Source: G020354785 sp964534745
GTDB taxonomy: Bacteria > Bacteroidota > Bacteroidia > Bacteroidales > UBA10428
Assembly (NCBI GenBank): GCA_964534745.1
Contig: CAZHQW010000006.1
Coordinates: 1 to 64,000 of the forward strand
DNA length: 64,000 nt
Direction: 5' to 3'
The position numbers were made by a program, and so were the translations under genes. Each line of letters starts with the position of its first letter. Within the stretch, counting starts at the first letter, position 1. This document shows positions 25,925 through 34,916 of this stretch, in pieces. The notes under the pieces are model-generated. The model was not told the origin of the DNA, did not search any database, and was given only the letters and a program-made list of their open reading frames with translations.

Positions 25925-27679
25925 ATGGCAACAAAAGGAACAGTAAAAGGAATTATTTCAAACCTGGTAATTGTCGAGGTTGAAGGTCCGGTATCTCAGA
26001 ATGAGATATGTTATATACTATTTAGACAGGTCCGTTTAATGGCCGAAGTAATAAAAGTCTACGGTAAAAATGCTTATGTGCAGGTATTTGAGAACACAAG
26101 GGGATTATTAACAGGTGACAAGGTTGAATTTTCAGGTCATATGCTCGAAGTTGTGATGGGGCCCGGACTGCTGTCAAAGAATTATGACGGGTTGCAAAAT
26201 GACCTGAATAAGATGAAGGGTATATTCCTTAAAAAAGGACAGTACACAAATGCGCTGGACGAAGATAAAATGTGGCATTTCAAGCCGGCAGCATCAAAAG
26301 GCGATGCGGTAACAGCAGGGGACTGGCTGGGTGAAGTTGAAGAAAATGCAATGCCTCACAAGATAATGGTCCCTTTTAGCTTTAAAGGGACATATACGAT
26401 AAAAAGCATACTGAAAGCCGGTGATTATAAGATAAACGATACAATAGCCGTCCTCACAGACAGCAATAAGAAAGATTTACCTGTAACAATGGTACAAAGA
26501 TGGCCGGTGAAGGTTGCCATCAAGGCCTATAAAGATAAACCAAGGCCCTACAAGCTGCTCGAAACGGGAATAAGAATTATTGATACTCTTAATCCTATTG
26601 TAGAGGGAGGTACGGGATTTATTCCAGGACCTTTTGGATGCGGGAAGACCGTTCTGCAGCATGCCATCTCAAGGCAGGCAGAGGCCGATATTGTGATTAT
26701 TGCAGCATGCGGTGAAAGGGCGAACGAAGTTGTTGAATTTTTTAAGGAGTTCCCTGAGCTTGAAGATTTCAGAACAGGAAGAAAGCTAATGGAAAGAACC
26801 ATCATTGTGGCCAATACATCAAATATGCCTGTTGCGGCCAGGGAAGCATCGGTCTACACAGCCATGACTATCGCCGAGTATTACAGGGCTATGGGACTGC
26901 GCGTGCTGATGCTTGCCGATTCAACATCACGATGGGCACAGGCACTGAGAGAAATGTCAAACAGGCTTGAGGAACTGCCTGGACCGGACGCCTTCCCGAT
27001 GGATTTACCGGCAGTAATATCAAATTTTTACTCACGCGCCGGCTATACTAACTTGAATAATGGCGAAACAGGTTCAATAACCTTTATAGGGACAGTTTCT
27101 CCTGCCGGTGGTAACCTGAAAGAGCCGGTAACGGAATCGACAAAAAAAGTCGCGAGGTGCTTCTATGCACTTGCCCAGCACAGGGCTGACAGCAAGCGCT
27201 ATCCTGCCGTTGATCCTATAGACAGCTACTCAAAATATCTTGAATATCCTGAATTTGCAGAATATGTTGAAAGCAAAATATCAGATACATGGATAGACAA
27301 TGTTAATGAGGCCAAAACCATTTTCCAGAGAGGCAAAGAGACCTATGAACAGATAAATATCCTTGGAGACGACGGCGTGCCCGTTAATTACCACGTCACC
27401 TATTGGAAATCAGAGATTATAGATTTTGTAATCCTGCAGCAGGATGCATTCGATAAAGTTGACCGGTCCACCCCTGTGGAAAGGCAGAAATACATGCTTG
27501 AACATGTTCTCAAGGTGTGCAATACAGAGTTTGATTTCGAGTCTTTTACTGAAGTGGACATCTATTTCAAAAGGATCATAAACCATTACAAACAGATGAA
27601 TTACTCCGAATTTAAATCAGAGAAATTTCTCAACTATGAAAAGGAGTTATTGAAAATTATTGATGAACGAAAGGCATAA
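25925..27679 (+). CDS. ntpA: V/A-type ATPase catalytic subunit A
   Basis: A 584-aa catalytic subunit hydrolysing (or making) ATP. The beta-barrel N-domain is followed by the long non-homologous insert typical of A subunits, the Walker A motif GPFGCGKTVLQ (~233-243), and the Walker B/arginine region LRVLMLADSTSRWAQALRE. The stop overlaps the start of ntpB by one base (TAATG). Confidence 0.97.
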   Translation: MATKGTVKGIISNLVIVEVEGPVSQNEICYILFRQVRLMAEVIKVYGKNAYVQVFENTRGLLTGDKVEFSGHMLEVVMGPGLLSKNYDGLQNDLNKMKGIFLKKGQYTNALDEDKMWHFKPAASKGDAVTAGDWLGEVEENAMPHKIMVPFSFKGTYTIKSILKAGDYKINDTIAVLTDSNKKDLPVTMVQRWPVKVAIKAYKDKPRPYKLLETGIRIIDTLNPIVEGGTGFIPGPFGCGKTVLQHAISRQAEADIVIIAACGERANEVVEFFKEFPELEDFRTGRKLMERTIIVANTSNMPVAAREASVYTAMTIAEYYRAMGLRVLMLADSTSRWAQALREMSNRLEELPGPDAFPMDLPAVISNFYSRAGYTNLNNGETGSITFIGTVSPAGGNLKEPVTESTKKVARCFYALAQHRADSKRYPAVDPIDSYSKYLEYPEFAEYVESKISDTWIDNVNEAKTIFQRGKETYEQINILGDDGVPVNYHVTYWKSEIIDFVILQQDAFDKVDRSTPVERQKYMLEHVLKVCNTEFDFESFTEVDIYFKRIINHYKQMNYSEFKSEKFLNYEKELLKIIDERKA

Positions 27680-29004
27680 TGATGGAGACCAGAGCATTTC
27701 AAAAAATATATACTAAAATAAACCAGATCACCAAGGCAACGTGTTCGTTGCAGGCTGCAGGCATAGGTTATGAAGAGCTGGCTATTGTTCACGGCAAGCT
27801 GGCCCAGATTGTAAAAGTTATTGAAGATAACGTTACCCTCCAGGTGTTTGGCGGCACTGAAGGGATACCGACAAATGCTGAAGTTACATTCCTTGGCAAG
27901 CCACCCACGCTGAAAGTAAGTGATGACCTTGCAGGAAGGTTCTTTAATGCCTATGGCATGCCTATTGACGGTGGTCCTGCTATCGAAGGCGAAGAACGTG
28001 AGATAGGAGGCCCCTCGGTGAACCCCGTAAGAAGAGAGCAGCCCTCCGAATTGATAGCAACGGGTATCGCAGGTATAGACCTGAATAACACACTGGTAAG
28101 CGGACAAAAAATACCGTTTTTTGCAGATCCTGACCAACCCTATAACCAGGTTATGGCCATGGTGGCATTAAGGGCAAAGGCTGACAAGATAATACTTGGT
28201 GGAATGGGACTTACCAACGACGATTACCTCTTTTATAAGAATGTCTTTGATAATGCCGGTGCCCTTGACCGCATAATAAGCTTTGTCAACACTACCGATA
28301 ATCCTCCTGTGGAGAGGCTGCTGGTGCCGGAAATGGCACTTACTGCCGCTGAATATTTTGCCGTTGACAGAAACCAGAGCGTTGTCGTGCTTCTTACCGA
28401 TATGACATTGTTTGCCGACGCACTAAGCATAGTATCAAACCGTATGGACCAGATTCCATCCAAGGATAGTATGCCCGGTTCACTTTACAGTGACCTGGCA
28501 AAAATATATGAAAAGGCAGTCCAGTTTCCAGACGGCGGTTCAATTACAATAATTGCCGTAACGACATTATCAGGCGGGGACATAACCCATGCCATACCCG
28601 ACAATACAGGATATATCACCGAGGGACAGCTCTTCCTGAGAAAAGACTCGGATATAGGTAAGGTTATTGTCGATCCCTTCAGAAGCCTGTCAAGGCTAAA
28701 ACAACTGGTTATAGGTAAAAAGACCAGGGAAGATCATCCCCAGGTTATGAATGCTGCAATAAGGCTTTATGCGGATGCAGCAAATGCAAAAACCAAGCTT
28801 GAAAACGGCTTTGACCTGACAGACTATGATGAGCGAAGCCTTAAGTTTGCCAGGGCGTATTCTGAAAAACTGCTGGCTATAGATGTTAATATCGACATTG
28901 ATGAAATGCTGAACACAGGTTGGCAATTATTCAGTGAATATTTTAAGCCTGAAGAAGTCGGGGCAAAAAAGGAACTTGTGGATAAGTACTGGCCTAAAAA
29001 GTAA
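27679..29004 (+). CDS. ntpB: V/A-type ATPase subunit B
   Basis: A 441-aa non-catalytic nucleotide-binding subunit: GKLAQIVKVIEDNVTLQVF near the N terminus, SGQKIPFFADPDQPYNQV in place of the P-loop, and VVLLTDMTLFADALSIVSNR with the conserved 'LTDMT' and serine. It forms the A3B3 head with subunit A. ATG overlaps the ntpA stop; ntpD follows after 2 bp. Confidence 0.97.
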   Translation: MMETRAFQKIYTKINQITKATCSLQAAGIGYEELAIVHGKLAQIVKVIEDNVTLQVFGGTEGIPTNAEVTFLGKPPTLKVSDDLAGRFFNAYGMPIDGGPAIEGEEREIGGPSVNPVRREQPSELIATGIAGIDLNNTLVSGQKIPFFADPDQPYNQVMAMVALRAKADKIILGGMGLTNDDYLFYKNVFDNAGALDRIISFVNTTDNPPVERLLVPEMALTAAEYFAVDRNQSVVVLLTDMTLFADALSIVSNRMDQIPSKDSMPGSLYSDLAKIYEKAVQFPDGGSITIIAVTTLSGGDITHAIPDNTGYITEGQLFLRKDSDIGKVIVDPFRSLSRLKQLVIGKKTREDHPQVMNAAIRLYADAANAKTKLENGFDLTDYDERSLKFARAYSEKLLAIDVNIDIDEMLNTGWQLFSEYFKPEEVGAKKELVDKYWPKK

Positions 29005-29006
29005 CA

Positions 29007-29609
29007 ATGGCAATAAAATTCCAATATAACAAAACGGCATTACAGCAGCTTTATAAGCAGCTCGAGATAAGGGTGAGAGCCCTGCCGACAATTAAAAACA
29101 AGGAGTCGGCACTCAGGGTTGAAGTGAAAAAAGCCAGGGACAGGATGCTCGAGCTGGAAAAAAAGCTGAAGGAAAAAATCAGTCAATACGACTATATGAG
29201 CAGGTTATGGGTTGAATTTGACGCAAGCATTGTGGGCATAGACAACGTGAGATTATCGGTAAAAAAAATTGCCGGAGTCAAGACCCCCGTGCTTGACGGA
29301 ATAGACTTTTACACAGGGAAGTTCAGTATCTTCAACAAGCCCAAATGGTATCTTGATGGCGTTGCACTAATTAAGGAGATTGCTTCAATAGCTATCGAAA
29401 AAGAAATATTCAATAAAAGAACACAGCTTGTTGACCGTGCCAGAAAGAAAACTACCCAAAAGGTTAACCTGTATGAGAAAGTGCAGATTCCCGGATTTGA
29501 AGAGGCTATACTTAAAATAAAAAGATTTATGGAAGATGAGGAGAACCTTTCCAAATCTGCACAGAAGATAGTAAAAAACCGTCAGCAGCAACTTGAGCTT
29601 GTGCAATGA
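29007..29609 (+). CDS. ntpD: V/A-type ATPase subunit D
   Basis: A 200-aa central rotor shaft subunit: two long coiled-coil helices at the ends (RVEVKKARDRMLELEKKLKE; LKIKRFMEDEENLSKSAQKI) bracketing a short middle. Length fits subunit D. It overlaps ntpI by 4 bp. Subunit F, which normally binds D, is not encoded nearby. Confidence 0.92.
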   Translation: MAIKFQYNKTALQQLYKQLEIRVRALPTIKNKESALRVEVKKARDRMLELEKKLKEKISQYDYMSRLWVEFDASIVGIDNVRLSVKKIAGVKTPVLDGIDFYTGKFSIFNKPKWYLDGVALIKEIASIAIEKEIFNKRTQLVDRARKKTTQKVNLYEKVQIPGFEEAILKIKRFMEDEENLSKSAQKIVKNRQQQLELVQ

Positions 29610-31414
29610 TAATACCGATGAAGAAATACTCTTTCCTTATCTATCATAAGGAATATGCCGGGTTCCTGAACGAGCTTCAGAAGACAGGAATATTGCATGT
29701 CATTGAAAAGCAATCTGGTGAGCTGGCTGATGAGAAACTCAGGGAACAGTATTACCTTATTAATCAATACAACTCAGTCATTAAATTTCTCCAGAAAAGG
29801 GCTCCTGAAGATAAGTCAGAGTCTGTTGCACCAGCTGACGCACATAAAATCCTGCAGGAAATTCAAAATATGCAGTCCGAAGTTGAGAATAAAACCCAGC
29901 AACTCTCCTCATTGAAAAAAGATATTGAGCTGGTCAGACCATGGGGAGATTTTTCATTTGAAGATATCAACAAACTAAGTGAACACGGTTTTAATATCAG
30001 GTTCTTTATATGCACTGCCAGAAAATTCAATGAGCAGTGGAAAGTAAAATACAACACAGAAGTTATAAATCACTACGGCGGTAATATTTATTTTGTTGTT
30101 ATCCAGGAAGGTCAGGAAGATATGGATGTTGACGCCGAAGAAATAAAACTGCCTGGGAATTCACTTTCAAGACTCCTGAAAAAGCAGAAGGATATAGAAA
30201 ATATACTTACAAAATCCGAAGAAATATTTGATCTGTATGCAAAAAAATATATCCCTCTTCTTATTTCAGAAAGGGACAGGCTGCAGGAACAGTTTGAATT
30301 TGAAAATGTAGTTTTTAATACCGAAAAGCAGGTTGAGGAAAAGCTTATGTTGCTTGAGGGATGGGTGCCGGTGGACAAGCAGCAGGAAATAGATCTGTTC
30401 CTTAACAAATCGGGTATATTTTTCATTACATCAGAACCTGGCATTGAAGATAAAATACCCATAAAGCTTACGAATAGCAAGTATTCAAAATTATTCGAAC
30501 CCATAGCAAAACTGTATTCGTTACCTGACTATAAAGAGCTTGATCTGACACCCTTCTTTGCACCTTTCTTTATGATGTTTTTCGGATTCTGCCTGGGAGA
30601 TGCGGGGTACGGACTCTTATTTATTATAGCTGCCAGTATAGTTAAGCTGCGTGCAAAAAGCAATATGAAGCCTTTGCTTACCCTGATTCAAATCCTGGGA
30701 GGTTCAACTGTTATATTCGGATTTTTATCAGGCACTTTTTTCGGTGTTGATCTGCTGAAAGCTGACATTGCATTCCTCGAATCATTCAGGGATATTTTCC
30801 TCAAGCCTGAAGAAATGTTTTATTTCGCTCTTATCCTGGGTGGCGTTCAGATAATCTTTGGCATGTTTGTAAAAATACTGAACATAACCAAGCAGCTTGG
30901 ATTTAAATATTCATTGTCTATCCTTGGCTGGATAATATTGATTACCAGCACTGTATTATTTATGTTACTGAAGAATAAAATCGGTCCGGAATTGGAGATC
31001 CTGAAATATTTATATTTCCTTATACTGGCCTCAAGCCTGGTGATGATATTATTCATGAATAATCCCGGCAAAGGAATACTGGGAAATTTTGGCAAGGGTC
31101 TGGGAGATATATATTTTACAGCTACCGGGGTGTTTGGTGATGTCTTATCATATATCAGGCTTTTTGCACTGGGTATCTCAAGTGCCATACTTGGATACGT
31201 ATTTAATTACCTTGCCCTTGAAATGAGCGGCGATACAATTATAGTCAGCCAGGTTATTTTTCTGCTGATACTGGTTGTAGGACACTCACTTAATATCTTT
31301 ATGGCAACCCTGGGTGCTTTTGTACATCCACTGCGTCTTACGTTTGTTGAGTTTTACAAAAATGCGGGATTTATGGGCGGAGGTAAGGAATATAAACCAT
31401 TTAAAAAGAATTGA
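29606..31414 (+). CDS. ntpI: V/A-type ATPase membrane subunit I (a)
   Basis: A 602-aa protein. The N-terminal ~310 residues are a cytosolic coiled-coil arm that meets the peripheral stalk. The C-terminal half has about seven to eight TM helices, including FFAPFFMMFFGFCLGDAGYG and the segment with the essential arginine, GDVLSYIRLFALGISSA. It forms the ion half-channels with the NtpK ring. Confidence 0.95.
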   Translation: MIIPMKKYSFLIYHKEYAGFLNELQKTGILHVIEKQSGELADEKLREQYYLINQYNSVIKFLQKRAPEDKSESVAPADAHKILQEIQNMQSEVENKTQQLSSLKKDIELVRPWGDFSFEDINKLSEHGFNIRFFICTARKFNEQWKVKYNTEVINHYGGNIYFVVIQEGQEDMDVDAEEIKLPGNSLSRLLKKQKDIENILTKSEEIFDLYAKKYIPLLISERDRLQEQFEFENVVFNTEKQVEEKLMLLEGWVPVDKQQEIDLFLNKSGIFFITSEPGIEDKIPIKLTNSKYSKLFEPIAKLYSLPDYKELDLTPFFAPFFMMFFGFCLGDAGYGLLFIIAASIVKLRAKSNMKPLLTLIQILGGSTVIFGFLSGTFFGVDLLKADIAFLESFRDIFLKPEEMFYFALILGGVQIIFGMFVKILNITKQLGFKYSLSILGWIILITSTVLFMLLKNKIGPELEILKYLYFLILASSLVMILFMNNPGKGILGNFGKGLGDIYFTATGVFGDVLSYIRLFALGISSAILGYVFNYLALEMSGDTIIVSQVIFLLILVVGHSLNIFMATLGAFVHPLRLTFVEFYKNAGFMGGGKEYKPFKKN

Positions 31415-31452
31415 ATACAATTTTAATTTAATAAACTTAAAATAGTAATATC

Positions 31453-31920
31453 ATGACAACAGCAGTTCTCTTAGCTTATATCGGAGTTGCATTGATGATC
31501 GGACTGGCAGGTACAGGAAGTGCAATAGGAGTAACTTTGGGAGGCAATGCAACCATAGGGGCATTGAAAAAAAATGAGGAAGCATTCGGCAGTTACATGT
31601 TGCTGAGTGCCCTGCCCGGAACACAGGGGCTCTATGGATTTGCAGGTTACTTTGTCCTTGCCAATATTTACGGGGTAATAACACCTGATATGACCGTATT
31701 CAATGGTGTGGCTGTATTTGGGGCCGGACTGGCTCTCGGACTTGTAGGTCTGTTTTCTGCCATCAGGCAGGGACAGGTATGTGCCAACGGTATTGCCGCT
31801 ATCGGCGCCGGCTACAATGTTTTCGGAAGAGCAATGATACTGGCCGTGTTCCCTGAATTATATGCTATTATTGCTTTTGCAGCAACATTCCTGATAGGAG
31901 GATCCCTGGCTGCCGGTTAG
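31453..31920 (+). CDS. ntpK: V/A-type ATPase proteolipid subunit K (c ring), sodium-type ligands
   Basis: A 155-aa protein of four TM helices made of a duplicated hairpin. The ion-binding carboxylate Glu135 (FPELYAII) is only in the second hairpin, as in true V-type proteolipids. Leu54, Thr57 and Gln58 (LPGTQGLYGF) and Gln106 (IRQGQV) occupy the positions of the Na+ ligands described for Enterococcus hirae NtpK (L61, T64, Q65, Q110, E139). Sodium translocation is thus likely, as inference. Gene 38 bp after ntpI. Confidence 0.93.
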   Translation: MTTAVLLAYIGVALMIGLAGTGSAIGVTLGGNATIGALKKNEEAFGSYMLLSALPGTQGLYGFAGYFVLANIYGVITPDMTVFNGVAVFGAGLALGLVGLFSAIRQGQVCANGIAAIGAGYNVFGRAMILAVFPELYAIIAFAATFLIGGSLAAG

Positions 31921-31935
31921 GATTTTATTTTAGTT

Positions 31936-32445
31936 ATGCTTGACTATATATTACTTGTACTTTCAGTATTATGTATCATTGTCGGGATAGCCGGCTGCAT
32001 ACTCCCTGTTATTCCCGGTCCGGTTGTTACCTATGCCGGCATTGTCATTGTCCATTTTACCAAATTTGCTGATTTTAGCGTTAATACCCTGCTGGTACTG
32101 GGAGCCCTTGCAGTAATTATCCAGGCATTCGATTATATTGTCCCTGCCTGGGGAGCCAAAAAATTCGGTGGCTCAAGGGCAGGAGTATGGGGAAGCATCA
32201 TAGGTCTGATAATAGGAATATTCTTTCTCCCCCTGGGACCTTTTGGCATTATAGGCATACTGGGAGGACCCTTTTGCGGGGCACTTGTGGGCGAATTAAT
32301 TGCGGGAAAAGAAACAGATAAGGCCCTCAGGGCTGCATTCGGTACATTTATCGGGTTTATTGCAGGAACATTAATGAAGCTGGCCGTTGCCATTATTATT
32401 ACTGTTTTCTTTATCAGGGAAATATGGCAGACCGCCTTTGGCTGA
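31936..32445 (+). CDS. DUF456 family membrane protein
   Basis: A 169-aa protein with about four to five hydrophobic helices, glycine-rich (IAGCILPVIPGPVVTYAGIV, GIFFLPLGPFGIIGILGGPF), matching the DUF456 pattern of two Gly-zipper repeats. Function unknown. It lies 15 bp after ntpK, so probably in the V-ATPase transcript. Confidence 0.85.
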   Translation: MLDYILLVLSVLCIIVGIAGCILPVIPGPVVTYAGIVIVHFTKFADFSVNTLLVLGALAVIIQAFDYIVPAWGAKKFGGSRAGVWGSIIGLIIGIFFLPLGPFGIIGILGGPFCGALVGELIAGKETDKALRAAFGTFIGFIAGTLMKLAVAIIITVFFIREIWQTAFG

Positions 32446-32474
32446 TCATTAATAAAATAAAATTGCGGGCTCTT

Positions 32475-33164
32475 ATGAATCAGGTTTTAATTTCGGCAAA
32501 ATTAATCCTTCTTGCTGCCTGTGGCCTGGCTGCCCAGCCTTCAGACAGCAAAAATTACTACTCTGAATTAACCCTGAGGAATTTCAGGAAAGAACCTTTG
32601 TTCCACGAAGAGATAGATTTCGAAAACATTGATTACCCCAGGCTGCATGCGGCAATATTCTTTGTTACCAATGAAGAGAGGGCAAAAAAGAACCTTTCTT
32701 TCCTGGAGTATGCGCCGGAGCTGGAAAAAACTGCTATAATGCATTCGATAGATATGAACAGGGATACTTTTTTCAGCCATTTTAATCCGGTTGACAAAAA
32801 GAAAAAAACACCAAATGACAGGGCGGCTCTCGCAGGAATATTAAATCCGTTTCTTGCTGAAAATATTGCTACCTGCCATGGACTGCAATATAAATCGGGA
32901 ACCAACGTATATATAAGGGGTGACGGACAGTTCAGCTATAAAATAGACGGTGAATTAATACCTCCCCACACCTACCTGTCCCTTGCCGAAGCAGTAGTAG
33001 ATGACTGGATGAACTCAAAAGGACACAGGAAAAATATATTAATGGATAGTGCCCTTCAGTTAGGATGTGGTTCAGATTTTTATCGTGACAGGCATTTTAA
33101 CAATATGCCCTCTTTCAAGGTAACACAGAATTTTCAGCTGTACGTGAAAATAAAATCAAAATAA
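32475..33164 (+). CDS. CAP-domain (SCP/PR-1-like) exported protein
   Basis: A 229-aa protein. The ATG at 32475 opens a signal peptide (QVLISAKLILLAAC); upstream in-frame codons overlap the DUF456 gene. LAAC could serve as a lipobox, or cleavage could follow LAA before Q. The CAP domain shows HSIDMNRDTFFSHFNP (first His), AENIATC, and EAVVDDWMNSKGHRKNILM (second His). Bacterial CAP proteins are extracellular with largely unknown activity. Convergent with the RRM gene 4 bp away. Confidence 0.87.
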   Translation: MNQVLISAKLILLAACGLAAQPSDSKNYYSELTLRNFRKEPLFHEEIDFENIDYPRLHAAIFFVTNEERAKKNLSFLEYAPELEKTAIMHSIDMNRDTFFSHFNPVDKKKKTPNDRAALAGILNPFLAENIATCHGLQYKSGTNVYIRGDGQFSYKIDGELIPPHTYLSLAEAVVDDWMNSKGHRKNILMDSALQLGCGSDFYRDRHFNNMPSFKVTQNFQLYVKIKSK

Positions 33165-33168
33165 TACC

Positions 33169-33441
33169 TTATTCTTCAGATACCTTTTCTTTTACTTTCT
33201 TTGTGGAATGAGCTTTTAAAACCCTGAGGTTTCTGCCTGCAACCTCTTTACCGTCAAGTGTCTTTATCGCCTCCATAGCCTCCTTTTTGTCAGGCATCTC
33301 TATGAATGCAAATCCCTTTGATCTTCCTGTTCTTTTATCCCTTATAATCTTAACGGATTCAACTGTCCCAAGAACCTCGAATATTTTTTGAATATCAGCT
33401 TCTCCTAAAGAGTAATTAATGTTACCAACATAAATAGTCAT
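33169..33441 (-). CDS. RRM-type RNA-binding protein
   Basis: A 90-aa single RNA-recognition motif: RNP2 IYVGNI (3-8) and RNP1 KGFAFIEM (~43-50), followed by a short Lys-rich tail. Such small RRM proteins are abundant in Bacteroidota and are thought to act as global post-transcriptional regulators. Monocistronic; convergent with the CAP gene. Confidence 0.93.
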   Translation of the reverse strand: MTIYVGNINYSLGEADIQKIFEVLGTVESVKIIRDKRTGRSKGFAFIEMPDKKEAMEAIKTLDGKEVAGRNLRVLKAHSTKKVKEKVSEE

Positions 33442-33543
33442 AATGCGAATAGTTGAGATAGTTAGTAGTAAAATAATATATACAAGTTAACAAATATTTT
33501 TTTTAAAAAGCAATTTTAAAACAACAAAAAATATATTTTTTAA

Positions 33544-34554
33544 TTAACGGTATATGCCCCCCAACGTTGCAACCATTACAGCCTTAATTGTATGAATGCG
33601 GTTCCCGGACTCGTCAAATACCACAGACATGTCTGACTCAAAGACCTCTTCCGTAACCTCCATTGAATTTAACCCGTATTTCCTGTATATCTCCTCTCCT
33701 ATTTTTGTATCCCTGTTATGAAAAGCAGGCAGGCAGTGCAAAAACTTAACATCAGGATTCCCGGTCATTTTAACAACATCCATATTAACCTGGTAAGCTT
33801 TTAATAACTTTATCCTTTTTCCCCATGCCGAGGGAGGTTCTCCCATGGATACCCATACATCGGTATACAGAAAATCAACATCCCTCACGGCATCTTCAAT
33901 TTTGCCGGTAATATTCAATTTAGCTCCTGATTTGTCAGCAATGGCCCTGCATCTTTCAACCAGTTCCTTTTTGGGATGACAATTTGCCGGCGCAGCCGCC
34001 CTGAAGTCCATTCCCATTATTGCAGCTCCTGCCATCAGGGAGTTGCCCATATTGTTCCTCGCATCGCCCAGGTAACAAAACTTAATTTTTCCCAACGGCT
34101 TGTCTGTATGCTCCAGCATTGTAAAAAAATCAGCAAGTACCTGGGTAGGATGGAATTCATCCGTAAGTCCGTTCCAAACAGGGACTCCTGCATATTTTGC
34201 AAGCTCTTCCACTGTATCCTGGCTGAATCCCCTGTATTCAATGCCATCGTACATTCTTCCCAGCACCCGTGCAGTATCTTTCATAGACTCCTTATGCCCT
34301 ATCTGGGATCCGCCGCTGTCAAGATATGTGACATTGGCTCCCTGATCATATGCTGCCACTTCAAAAGCACATCTTGTTCTTGTTGATGTTTTTTCAAAAA
34401 CCAGTGCAATGTTCTTGCCCCTGAGAAATTGTTTTTCTTTGCCCTTGTATTTTGCCTTTTTTAATCTTGCTGATAATTCCAGCAGGGAATTAATTTCATC
34501 CCGCGAAAAGTCAAGGAGTTTTACAAAACTTCTTCTTCCAAGATTTATATCCAT
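33544..34554 (-). CDS. argF: Ornithine carbamoyltransferase (ArcB-like subtype)
   Basis: A 336-aa protein catalysing ornithine + carbamoyl phosphate to citrulline (or the reverse). The carbamoyl-phosphate motif STRTRCAF, GHKESMKDTARVLGRM, and the ornithine-site motif HCLPAFHN are intact. It is thus a true ornithine enzyme, not the N-succinyl/acetylornithine form common in Bacteroidota. The C-terminal VTEEVFESDMSVVFDE resembles catabolic ArcB proteins. Single gene, no arc operon in the window, so biosynthetic versus catabolic use is open. Confidence 0.94.
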   Translation of the reverse strand: MDINLGRRSFVKLLDFSRDEINSLLELSARLKKAKYKGKEKQFLRGKNIALVFEKTSTRTRCAFEVAAYDQGANVTYLDSGGSQIGHKESMKDTARVLGRMYDGIEYRGFSQDTVEELAKYAGVPVWNGLTDEFHPTQVLADFFTMLEHTDKPLGKIKFCYLGDARNNMGNSLMAGAAIMGMDFRAAAPANCHPKKELVERCRAIADKSGAKLNITGKIEDAVRDVDFLYTDVWVSMGEPPSAWGKRIKLLKAYQVNMDVVKMTGNPDVKFLHCLPAFHNRDTKIGEEIYRKYGLNSMEVTEEVFESDMSVVFDESGNRIHTIKAVMVATLGGIYR

Positions 34555-34916
34555 ATGTATAAATATTTATTTAAAATTTATAAATATAATATTTTATTTG
34601 TCCGTAACACTTAATCCGATATATATAGCATCAACAGGCAATAATGTTATAAAAGAGTTAAATCAGATATCAAAGATACATAATATTTATCAACTATTAT
34701 AATGAAACTGAACTATCCTGTTGTATATTTATACAATTTTAAATTATATGACTAATATTCAAAAAAATACTATATTAGATTATTCTTAATCAAGATAAAT
34801 ATAAGATTAGTATTATTATTTTATAATATACATCAAAACATAAAAGCAAGAATCTAACAAAGAGATTAATTAAACGTATATTGTCGAAAATTATTTAACT
34901 TCCCTAAATTTAAGAA
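34555..34916. other. AT-rich intergenic region between divergent argF and lipoprotein genes
   Basis: 362 bp with no open frame of note, no tRNA and no hairpin with a T-run. On the minus strand CAAAGATA (34671-34678) reads TATCTTTG, a -7 match that could serve argF with a ~110-nt leader. Just before the plus-strand gene TAAATTTA near 34905 is a weaker candidate. No further structure seen. Confidence 0.6.

Noticed and set aside
33544..34554. N-acetyl- or N-succinylornithine carbamoyltransferase
   Set aside because: The carbamoyl-phosphate motif STRTR and ornithine motif HCLPAFHN are those of true ornithine carbamoyltransferases.
34555..34916. Hidden small gene or RNA in the argF/lipoprotein intergenic region
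   Set aside because: AT-rich with frequent stops in all frames and no stable GC-containing hairpin.
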